Positions 18,506 through 25,816 of a DNA stretch of 37,145 nt are shown one piece after another. The notes below the pieces were generated by a model that had not been told where the DNA came from, made no database searches, and worked only from the letters and a program-made list of their open reading frames with translations. Position 1 is the first letter of the stretch. Every line of letters starts with the position of its first letter. A program made the translations under genes and the position numbers. The stretch comes from Myxococcaceae bacterium (lineage in GTDB: Bacteria > Myxococcota > Myxococcia > Myxococcales > Myxococcaceae): NCBI GenBank assembly GCA_019694595.1, contig JAIBBQ010000043.1:1-37145 (forward strand), in the 5' to 3' direction.

Positions 18506-19894
18506 ATGTCCGCGCACGGCTGGTTCCCGGTCACCCTGAAGGCGCACGGCTTCTACCGGACGCTGGAGCCGTTGTTCGACCGCGGCGAGGTGGAGGCCTT
18601 CACCGACGGCGAGCCCTTCTCGCGCCAGGCGGCCGACGGCTTCGGCATGTTCTTGGGCAGCGTCGGCGGGCGGCGGCTCGGCGTGGTGGCCTGCGACTTC
18701 CGGGTGGCGGGCGCCTCGTTCGGCAAGGCGAGCTCGCGCCGGTTGCTCGCCTTCGTGCGTGCGATGGGCCAGTCGCGCACGCCCATCTTCTTCCAGCTGC
18801 ACACCATGGGGGTGCGGCTCACCGAGGGGCGCACGGTCTTCCACGACGCGTTCCAGCTGATCCCCGCGCTGTCGGGCTTCGCCGCGCGCAACCTGCTCAT
18901 CACGTCGGTGCACGGCAACTGCCTCGGCCTGGGCGCCATCCTCTACGGCCTGGGGCACGCGCAGTACGCGGTGACCGGCAAGAGCTTCAACCTGACCGGC
19001 CCCGAGGTCTTCAAGATGTTCTTCGGGGAGAAGGTCGACTACCAGGCGGCGACCGGCGTCGAGCGCGTCTCGCAGCACACCGAGCAGATCCACGAGCTGG
19101 TGCCGACCTCGGAGCACGTCTACGCGAAGGTGCGGGCGCTGCTGACGGGCGTGCCGGACGCCGAAGCGGCCCCGCTGCCTCCGAAGCTCACCGCGCTGCT
19201 CGCCACCTGCGCCGACGACGCGGTGGAGGTGCTGGCGTCGAAGAAGCCCGGCCTGTGGGCGCTGGTGGCCCGCCAGGGCACGCGGCGCTTCGGGCTCATC
19301 GCTCCCGAGCCTGGCCGCCCCAACCTGCTCACCGTCGACGGCATCGCCAAGTGCCGCGCGGCGCTCAAGCTGTTCGCCCGCATGCGGCTGCCGGTGGTGA
19401 GCCTGGTGGACACCGCCGGCACCGACCCGCGCCTGGAACAGAGCGACCGCAACGTCACCGGCGAGCTGGTGGCGCTGGGCGAGGCCATCGCGGCCCATCG
19501 CCACGGGCTCCTGGGCGTGGTGGTGGGGCGGGCCTTCGGCGGCGCGAGCCTGCTCGCCTTCCCGCGCTCCTTCGGCAGCGACCGGGTGCTGGCGCTCCAG
19601 GGCGCGCGCATCGACATCATGGATCCGAAGATCGTGGGCGCCCTGGTCTCGGGCTCGGCGCGCCTGCGCGAGCAGTGGGACGCGGTCGTCGCTTCCCAGG
19701 GAGACGGCCTGGGCGATCTCGTCGAGGCGGGCATCATCGACGGCGTCATCTCCGCGGCCGGGTTGCGCGGCGCGGTCCGGCAGTTCCTCGAAGCGCGGGC
19801 GCGTCCGCTCAGCGGTGTGGTGCCGCTGCCCGCGAGCGCCCGCTCGCTCTACGCCGACGACGACGTGGAGATCACGGCAGGAGGCAGGGCATGA
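18506..19894 (+). CDS. Acyl-CoA carboxylase carboxyltransferase-like (PccB/AccD-type) protein
   Basis: A 462-residue protein with the two crotonase-like halves of biotin-dependent carboxyltransferases. The N-half contains GNCLGLGAILYGLGHAQYAVTG and GPEVFKMFFGEKVDY. The C-half contains LPVVSLVDTAGTDPRLEQ, RAFGGASLLAF and the MDPKIVGALVSG segment. PccB proteins are usually 510-540 residues, so it is short. No biotin carboxylase or biotin carrier gene is nearby; it would have to borrow these from elsewhere, or work as a decarboxylase (malonate or glutaconyl type). As first gene of the operon it may supply an alkylmalonyl-CoA unit to the KAS III enzymes downstream. The ATG at 18506 follows the possible sigma-54 site, and its stop overlaps the desaturase start as ATGA. 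Confidence 0.75.
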   Translation: MSAHGWFPVTLKAHGFYRTLEPLFDRGEVEAFTDGEPFSRQAADGFGMFLGSVGGRRLGVVACDFRVAGASFGKASSRRLLAFVRAMGQSRTPIFFQLHTMGVRLTEGRTVFHDAFQLIPALSGFAARNLLITSVHGNCLGLGAILYGLGHAQYAVTGKSFNLTGPEVFKMFFGEKVDYQAATGVERVSQHTEQIHELVPTSEHVYAKVRALLTGVPDAEAAPLPPKLTALLATCADDAVEVLASKKPGLWALVARQGTRRFGLIAPEPGRPNLLTVDGIAKCRAALKLFARMRLPVVSLVDTAGTDPRLEQSDRNVTGELVALGEAIAAHRHGLLGVVVGRAFGGASLLAFPRSFGSDRVLALQGARIDIMDPKIVGALVSGSARLREQWDAVVASQGDGLGDLVEAGIIDGVISAAGLRGAVRQFLEARARPLSGVVPLPASARSLYADDDVEITAGGRA

Positions 19895-20808
19895 ACCCCT
19901 CGACGGTGGTGTCCATGGAGCGCATCCGCGCGCTCTCCAAGCCGAGCGCCCCGCGCGCCATCTTCTGGGCTCTCGCGGCCTGGGTGACCATCGTCGCCCT
20001 GGCGGTGCTCGACTCCCGGTTCGGCAACCCGCTCACCACCGTGCTGGTGGTGCTGCTCATCGCCAACCAGCAGCACGCGCTGCTCATCCAGATGCACGAC
20101 GCGTCGCACTGGCGGCTCTCGCAGCACCGCTGGCTCAACGACCTGGTCGGCGAGCTGCTCTGCGCGTGGCCGATGTTCTTCCGCATGGCGGCGTACCGGG
20201 AGAACCACCGCATGCACCACCTGCACGCCAACACCGCGCTCGACCCCGACTTCCGCCCGGGCCGCTTCCCCAAGTCGAAGGAGCAGGCGCTCAAGATGCT
20301 GGTGCTCGACGTGCTGGCGCTCAACACCTTCGAGCAGCTGGGAGAGCTCAAGCGGCTCAAGAAGCCCACCAGCGCGAAGCTCAAGCTCGCGCGGCTCGCC
20401 TTCTACGGCACCGCGGCGGCGCTCATCACCTGGGCAGGCCTCTGGCCGCAGGTGCTGCTGTACTGGGTGGTGCCGCTCTTCACCTGGCTCAAGGTCATCC
20501 TGCGGCTGCGCGCCATCGCCGACCACGCGGGCGTGGAGCAGCAGGCCCGGCCCTACGACACCCGCACCGTGGTGCCCACGCTGGTCGACCGGCTCTTCGT
20601 GGCGCCGCGCAACTGCTCGTACCACTTCGGTCACCACGCCTACGAGAGCGTGCCCTGGTTCAACCTGAAGGCGCTGCACGTGGAACTCATGCAGCACCCG
20701 GAGCTGCGCGCGCGGGTGCGGGTGACCAGGGGCTTCCACCGCCTCCTCGACGAGCTGCCCTCGGCCAGCCTGGGCGCGCCCGCGCCGGCGCCGACGAGCG
20801 CGGGGTAG
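19891..20808 (+). CDS. Membrane fatty-acid desaturase
   Basis: A 305-residue membrane di-iron enzyme. The three histidine boxes are HDASH (69-73), HRMHH (106-110) and HFGHH (245-249), with an extra His at 212 in DHAG. Hydrophobic segments lie near 25-62, 85-100 and 170-205, the usual pattern for acyl-lipid or acyl-CoA desaturases and related hydroxylases. It overlaps the carboxyltransferase stop as ATGA and ends three bases before the next gene. It probably adds a double bond or hydroxyl to one acyl substrate of this pathway. Carotenoid ketolases share the fold, but the operon context favours a fatty acid. Confidence 0.88.
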   Translation: MNPSTVVSMERIRALSKPSAPRAIFWALAAWVTIVALAVLDSRFGNPLTTVLVVLLIANQQHALLIQMHDASHWRLSQHRWLNDLVGELLCAWPMFFRMAAYRENHRMHHLHANTALDPDFRPGRFPKSKEQALKMLVLDVLALNTFEQLGELKRLKKPTSAKLKLARLAFYGTAAALITWAGLWPQVLLYWVVPLFTWLKVILRLRAIADHAGVEQQARPYDTRTVVPTLVDRLFVAPRNCSYHFGHHAYESVPWFNLKALHVELMQHPELRARVRVTRGFHRLLDELPSASLGAPAPAPTSAG

Positions 20809-20811
20809 CGC

Positions 20812-21825
20812 GTGTTCCGCAGCGCGCGGTACCAGGGCGGCTTCTCCATCGACGCCGTCGCGTCGTGCGACTTCGAGCGGCTGGTGCCGGTGACCAACGC
20901 CGAGGTGCTGGAGCGCGGCGGCCGCAAGGCGGATCCGCGGCTCCTCGGCTTCCTCTGCCAGGAAGTGGGCATCGAGGGCCGCTTCTTCTGTCCCCCCGAG
21001 CGCAACGCCTTCGACCTCGCGAAGGAAGCCATCGAGCGGCTCCTCGCGCAGGACCCGAGCCTGCGCACCGAGGCCGAGTTCCTCATCTACTGCGGCATCT
21101 CCAACCCGATGCCCACGGTGTGCCACGCGGCGCTGCTGGCCCACGAGCTCGAGTTCACCAGCGCGAGCTGCTGGGACCTCAAGTCCGGGTGTTCGACCGC
21201 GGTGCTGGGGCTGGTGCAGGCGCTGGAGTGGTTCGAGCGCGGCGCCCGGCGCGGCGTGCTGGTGGCGAGCGAGACGTTCTCCAAGTTCACCAACCCCGAG
21301 GCGCTGGAGCTGGCGGCGACCAGCGGCGACGGAGCGTGCGCCATCGCGCTCTCGGCGACGGACGCCTGGCGGGCGCGCGGCGTGGTGCACGGCACCAACC
21401 CGACGTACTTCAAGAGCGCGTACGTGCCGGGGAAGTACCCGGTCGACGTCGAGCGCTGGCGCCAGTCGGACTACTGGTTCTCCTTCGACGCCAAGCCGCA
21501 GGCCATCACCGCCATCGGCGAGGCGTGGGTGAAGTCGCTCGCCGACGTGCTCCAGGTCTCCGAGCTGCCGGGCGAGCGGGTGACGCACTACGTGAGCCAC
21601 CAGATCGACGCGAAGAAGAACCGCCAGTTCGCGAAGAGCGGCCAGGTGCCCGACGCGGCCATCTACGAGAACTTCCGGCGCTTCGGGAACATGGGCTGCC
21701 CCACGGTGCTGCTCAACTACCAGTCGCGACCGCTCCCGACGTACGCCAAGGGCGACGTGCTGCTCTTCCACGCGGTGGGGGGCGGCATCTCGCACGCGGC
21801 GCTGTGTCTCGAGCGCATGCGGTGA
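20812..21825 (+). CDS. KAS III-like condensing enzyme (first copy)
   Basis: A 337-residue thiolase-fold enzyme. The expected triad is present: Cys127 in SGCSTA, His263 in VSHQID, Asn293 in FGNMGCPT. The Cys surroundings differ from housekeeping FabH (AACAG) and the Asn loop reads NMGCPT instead of NTSAAS, so this is a specialised member. The GTG start is three bases after the desaturase stop. Its own stop overlaps the ligase gene as GTGA. It probably joins two acyl thioesters, perhaps as a partner of the second copy at 23102-24082, as in LstA/LstB and NltA/NltB. The pairing is inference; the fold and triad are visible. Confidence 0.85.
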   Translation: MFRSARYQGGFSIDAVASCDFERLVPVTNAEVLERGGRKADPRLLGFLCQEVGIEGRFFCPPERNAFDLAKEAIERLLAQDPSLRTEAEFLIYCGISNPMPTVCHAALLAHELEFTSASCWDLKSGCSTAVLGLVQALEWFERGARRGVLVASETFSKFTNPEALELAATSGDGACAIALSATDAWRARGVVHGTNPTYFKSAYVPGKYPVDVERWRQSDYWFSFDAKPQAITAIGEAWVKSLADVLQVSELPGERVTHYVSHQIDAKKNRQFAKSGQVPDAAIYENFRRFGNMGCPTVLLNYQSRPLPTYAKGDVLLFHAVGGGISHAALCLERMR

Positions 21826-23105
21826 GCCTCGCCGAGCAGTTCCTCGGCCTGCGCCTGTCCCGGGCGGGGCAACCCATCACCCCGGTCGAGAAGGCCCAGG
21901 CGCTCGAGGCGGCCCGGGCGGCGCTGAGCGCCTTCGCGCCGGGTGCGGCGGTCACCGTGGCGGCCACCGAGCCGCTCGGCTTCGCGGTGAGCTTCTTCGC
22001 CGCGCTCGACCGCGGGCTGGCGCCGGTGACGGCGGCGCGGGGCCAGGCGCTCCTCTCGCCGTCGTCGCTCGCGCTCTCCGCCCCCGGGAGCGCCTACGCC
22101 TGCCTGACCTCGGGCAGCACCGGCGAGCCGAAGGCGTGCGTGCTCACGCTCGACGGGGCGATGGCCAACGCGCGCGCTCACGCCCGCTCGCTGCGCCTCG
22201 GCGCGGAGCACACCGTGCTGCAGACGCTGTCGCTCGCCCATTCGTTCGGGGTGGTCGCCGCGCTGCTGACGCCGCTGGTGACCGGGTGCGCGCTCGACTT
22301 CAACGACGCCCTGCTGTCGAGGCGCGCACTCGGGCGACGCACGCTCTCGCGCGTGGTGCTGAGCCTCAGTCCCGCGCAGGCGCGGTGGATGCTGCGCGAG
22401 GGCGGCGCGCCGATCGAGGGGGTCGAGGTGCTGAGCGTGGGCGCAGGCCTCCTCACGCCCGAGGAGTGGACGGCGCTCCAGGCGGTCTTCCCGGGCGCGG
22501 CGTGCTTCGCCACCTACGGGCTCACCGAGGCCGGGCCCCGGGTCAGCACCGGCCGCGTCTCGCCCGGCGCACCGGAAGGGGCGGGCTTCATCGGCGTTCC
22601 ACTCGAGGGGGTGGACGTGGCGGTGCTGGGCGACGCTCGCGAGGTGGCCGCCGCCGGCACCGGGCGACTGCTGGTGCGCAGCCCGTCGCTGGCCCACGGG
22701 CTCGAGCCGGCGCAGCTCCACCAGGGCTGGCTGCTCACCCGCGATCGGGTGGAGCTGAAGGCGGATGGGCGGCTCTACTTCCTCGGCCGCGAGAGCGACG
22801 TCATCAAGGTCGGGGGGCTCACCTTCTTCTCGAGCCAGCTCGAGGCTGCGGCGCGGAAGGTGGAAGGCGTGGTGGACTGCGCGGTGGTGATTCGCTCGCA
22901 CGTGCTGGCCAACGACCGCTGGACGCTCCTCTTCGCCGGGTCCGCCTCGGAGGACCAGGTGTGGGCCGGGCTGCGGAGCCAGCTCGAACCCGCCGCGCTG
23001 CCAGTGCAGGTGCGCTGCGTGCCGCGCGTGGAGCGCTCGGCGCTGGGCAAGGTGGAGCGCGCGTGGGCCGAGGTGGCCGCCGGCGCGGAAGGAACGACGC
23101 CGTGA
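21822..23105 (+). CDS. Short AMP-forming ligase of the acyl-CoA synthetase superfamily
   Basis: A 427-residue adenylate-forming enzyme with the core motifs: P-loop-like LTSGSTGEPKA (95-105), YGLTEAG (232-238), TRD (307-308 within), the hinge region GRESDVIKVGG (322-332), and the catalytic Lys410 in SALGKVERA. Acyl-CoA synthetases and OleC are typically 500-560 residues. Here the missing length is at the N-terminus. It may activate a free fatty acid, load the acyl carrier protein, or act as an OleC/LstC-type enzyme that closes a beta-hydroxy acid to a beta-lactone. It overlaps both neighbours as GTGA, so it is made together with both KAS III enzymes. Confidence 0.85.
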   Translation: MSLAEQFLGLRLSRAGQPITPVEKAQALEAARAALSAFAPGAAVTVAATEPLGFAVSFFAALDRGLAPVTAARGQALLSPSSLALSAPGSAYACLTSGSTGEPKACVLTLDGAMANARAHARSLRLGAEHTVLQTLSLAHSFGVVAALLTPLVTGCALDFNDALLSRRALGRRTLSRVVLSLSPAQARWMLREGGAPIEGVEVLSVGAGLLTPEEWTALQAVFPGAACFATYGLTEAGPRVSTGRVSPGAPEGAGFIGVPLEGVDVAVLGDAREVAAAGTGRLLVRSPSLAHGLEPAQLHQGWLLTRDRVELKADGRLYFLGRESDVIKVGGLTFFSSQLEAAARKVEGVVDCAVVIRSHVLANDRWTLLFAGSASEDQVWAGLRSQLEPAALPVQVRCVPRVERSALGKVERAWAEVAAGAEGTTP

Positions 23106-24082
23106 GGGTGGTGCTGAAGCGCGTGGCCTTCGCGGTGCCCGACCGGGTGGTGACCAACGACGAGCTCATCGCGGCGCGCGGGCTCAAGATGAAGGCGTCG
23201 TGGATTGCCAAGCACCTCGGCGCCGTCGAGCGCCGCTGGGCGGCCGAAGGCGAGGCGGCGAGCGACCTCGGGGTGCGCGCGGTGCGGGCGCTCGGGCTGG
23301 AGCGCTTCCAGGGCGCGCTCTTCGTCTCCACCGTCTCGCCCGACCACCTGACGCCGTCGACCGCGTCGATTCTCAAGCGAAAGCTGGGGCTGACCGACGC
23401 CTTCCCGGCGCTCGACGTGAGCGCAGCGTGCGCGGGGGCGCTGTTCGCGCTCGAGCAGGCGCGCTTCCGCCTCGAGTGCACCGGGGAAGCCGAGGCGCTG
23501 GTGGTGGCCACCGAGGTGCGCAGCCGCTTCGTCAACCCGGACGACCGCCGCACCGTCTTCCTCTTCGGCGACGGGGCGTGTGCCTTCCACCTCACGCGCG
23601 AGGAGCGCAGCGACGTGGGCCTGGAGTGGACGGTGACGCGCACCGTGGCGAGCGCGTCGGTCGACATCCTGGTGCCCGGCGGCGGCTCGGCGGCGCCGCT
23701 CGACGCGCAGGCGCTCGCGCGCGGCGACCAGTTCATCCGCATGCTCGACGGCCCGAACATCGTGGAGCTCACGCTCACCACGCTGGTCGACGCGGTGAAG
23801 GGCGAGCTCTCGGCGCGGGCGATTCCGGTGGAGCGCATCGACCACCTCTTCCTGCACCAGGGCAACGCCGCCATCTGCGAAGCGGTCGCCGGGCGGCTCG
23901 GCATCCCGCCCGAGCGGACCTGGTCCAACTTCGGCCGCTTCGGCAACACCAGCAGCGCGAGCGTGGGCCTGTGTCTGGCGGAGGCTGCGGCTGCGGGGAA
24001 GCTGTCGCGCGGCCAGCGCGTGCTCCTGGTGGCGATGGGCGCGGGCAACCACCTGGGCATGGTGTGCCTCACGTGGGCGTGA
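23102..24082 (+). CDS. KAS III-like condensing enzyme (second copy)
   Basis: A 326-residue enzyme closer to FabH than the first copy: Cys110 in SAACAGA, His252 in LHQGNAA, Asn282 in FGNTSSAS, plus the family segments TPSTASILKRKLG and GDGACAFHL. It shares fold but little close sequence with the first copy, so the two are not a recent duplication. The GTG start overlaps the ligase stop, and the gene's stop overlaps the SDR start as GTGA. It may condense with malonyl or alkylmalonyl units, or pair with the first copy as a heterodimer. Confidence 0.87.
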   Translation: MRVVLKRVAFAVPDRVVTNDELIAARGLKMKASWIAKHLGAVERRWAAEGEAASDLGVRAVRALGLERFQGALFVSTVSPDHLTPSTASILKRKLGLTDAFPALDVSAACAGALFALEQARFRLECTGEAEALVVATEVRSRFVNPDDRRTVFLFGDGACAFHLTREERSDVGLEWTVTRTVASASVDILVPGGGSAAPLDAQALARGDQFIRMLDGPNIVELTLTTLVDAVKGELSARAIPVERIDHLFLHQGNAAICEAVAGRLGIPPERTWSNFGRFGNTSSASVGLCLAEAAAAGKLSRGQRVLLVAMGAGNHLGMVCLTWA

Positions 24083-25035
24083 CGCTCGTCACCGGAGCGA
24101 CGGGCCTCCTGGGCGCCCACCTGGTGCGCGAAGGCCTCGCGCGGGGGCAGGCGCTGCGGGTGGTGGCGCGCACGATTCCCCGGCGCAGCTTCCTGTGGTC
24201 GGTGAAGGAGCAGGTCGACGTGCGGGCGAGCGATCTCTGCGCCGAGGTGCCGGCGTCGCTCCTGGACGGCGTGGACACGGTCATTCACGCGGCGGCGTCG
24301 TCGAGCCCGGGCGGCGAGGACGCCGAAGCGGCCGCTGCGCGCAACGTGCAGATGGTGGAGCAGCTGGTCCCCGCAGCGGCGCGCGCAGGTGTGCGGCGCT
24401 GGGTGCAGATCTCCAGCGTGGCCACGGTGAGCGGCGGCGCCCAGCCGGTGGACGAGCGCTCCACCACGCCGCGCGACACGCCGTACGCGAAGGCCAAGCG
24501 CGCGGCGGACCTGCTCGTCGCGGCCCGCGCGGGGGTGATGGCGGTCACCACGCTCCTGCCGACCTTCATGCTGGGCCCTTTCGACGCCCGGCCGTCGTCG
24601 GGCGCCGTCTTCCTCGCGCTCCGGGCGGGCGTGCTGCGCCACTTCGTCGACGTGCCGAAGAACCTGGTGGCCGCGGCCGACGTCGCGCGGGGGGTGTGGG
24701 CGGCGCTGGAGGCAGGCGCCACCGGGCCGTACCTCCTCGGCGGGGCCGACGTGCCGCTGCGGGAGTTCTTCGCCGAGGCGCTGCGACTGCTCGGGTTGCC
24801 CGCCGGCACGCTCGAGCAGCTCTCCGCGCTGCCGGCCGAGGGGGCGGGCGAAGGCAGCGACGCGCGCTCCTTCGCCATCGTGCGGGAGCTGTGCACGCCG
24901 AGCGAGGTGCGTTCCACCAGGGCGGAGCAGGCCTTCGGCTACCAGCCCACGCGGGACCCGTTCGTCGCGCTGCGCGAGCATGTCGAGTATCTTTCGAAGG
25001 CCCGACTGCTGCGGCTGGCCACGCCGTCAGCCTGA
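24079..25035 (+). CDS. Extended SDR, NAD-dependent epimerase/3-beta-HSD type
   Basis: A 318-residue Rossmann enzyme. TGATGLLG at 5-12 binds the nucleotide. Ser112/113, Tyr136 and Lys140 form the catalytic set (YAKAK). The C-terminal substrate domain follows from ~160. OleD, LstD and NltD, which reduce the beta-keto acid made by head-to-head condensation, belong to this same superfamily, so the order condensing enzyme, ligase, condensing enzyme, extended SDR is notable. The GTG at 24079 gives a GTGA overlap; a GTG two codons earlier is possible. Confidence 0.85.
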   Translation: MTLVTGATGLLGAHLVREGLARGQALRVVARTIPRRSFLWSVKEQVDVRASDLCAEVPASLLDGVDTVIHAAASSSPGGEDAEAAAARNVQMVEQLVPAAARAGVRRWVQISSVATVSGGAQPVDERSTTPRDTPYAKAKRAADLLVAARAGVMAVTTLLPTFMLGPFDARPSSGAVFLALRAGVLRHFVDVPKNLVAAADVARGVWAALEAGATGPYLLGGADVPLREFFAEALRLLGLPAGTLEQLSALPAEGAGEGSDARSFAIVRELCTPSEVRSTRAEQAFGYQPTRDPFVALREHVEYLSKARLLRLATPSA

Positions 25036-25051
25036 AGCGGGCCACGACGCC

Positions 25052-25816
25052 ATGGGCTACCGGCTGCTGATCACCGGAGGAACCTCGCAGATCGCGATGG
25101 CGCTCGCCGCGCGCCAGGCGGCGCTCGGGCGGGACGTCACCGTCACCGCGTCGAAGGAGGAGGGCGTCGAGCCGCTGCGCCGCCGGTACGCGGAAGCCAG
25201 GATTCCCGCCGCGGTGGTGGCGTTCGACCTCGACCCCGCGGTGCCGTACGGCCGGGCGCTCCAGGAGCTCCTCGGGTCCGGCGTCGACGCGCTGGTGCTC
25301 AACGCCGCGCCGCCGGTGAAGCGCTTCCGCCGGGTGCACCAGTTCCCCGCGAAGGAGATCGACGAGGCGCTGTCGCTCAACGTGGTGGGCAACTTCCGGC
25401 TGCTGCAGGCGGTGCTGCCGGGCATGGCGCAGCGCCGCTTCGGCCGGCTGGTCTTCGTCTCCTCGGCGATGGTGCAGCAAGCGGCGAGCCGGCACGCCCT
25501 CTACGCGCTCACCAAGAGCGCGGTGGAGTCGCTCTTCACCAGCGTGGCCATCGAGTACGCGGCGAAGAACGTGTTCGCCAACGTGGTGCGGCCGGGCATC
25601 ATCCGCACCGAGCGCACCCGCCGCTTCTGGAAGAACCCGGAGTACCTCGAGCGGGCGCAGCGCCTCATCCCCGCGGGCGCGCTGGGCCGGCCCGAACAGG
25701 TCGCGGAGGCGTTCGACCCGCTGCTCTCGGAGACCTCGTACCTCAACGGCTCGGTGCTGACCGTGGGCGGAGGGTTGCCCATCCTCAACCTGGCCGGCGT
25801 CGGAGGAGAGCCGTGA
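25052..25816 (+). CDS. Classical SDR oxidoreductase (3-oxoacyl reductase-like)
   Basis: A 254-residue short-chain dehydrogenase. The cofactor loop is GGTSQIA at 9-15 (usual TGxxxGxG, with the last Gly changed to Ala). NAA at 84-86 is present and the tetrad is Asn110, Ser138, Tyr151, Lys155. The C-terminus GSVLTVGGG is typical of FabG-like enzymes. It begins 16 bases after the previous gene and overlaps the P450 start as GTGA. It probably reduces a keto group or oxidises an alcohol on the operon's lipid product. Confidence 0.87.
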   Translation: MGYRLLITGGTSQIAMALAARQAALGRDVTVTASKEEGVEPLRRRYAEARIPAAVVAFDLDPAVPYGRALQELLGSGVDALVLNAAPPVKRFRRVHQFPAKEIDEALSLNVVGNFRLLQAVLPGMAQRRFGRLVFVSSAMVQQAASRHALYALTKSAVESLFTSVAIEYAAKNVFANVVRPGIIRTERTRRFWKNPEYLERAQRLIPAGALGRPEQVAEAFDPLLSETSYLNGSVLTVGGGLPILNLAGVGGEP

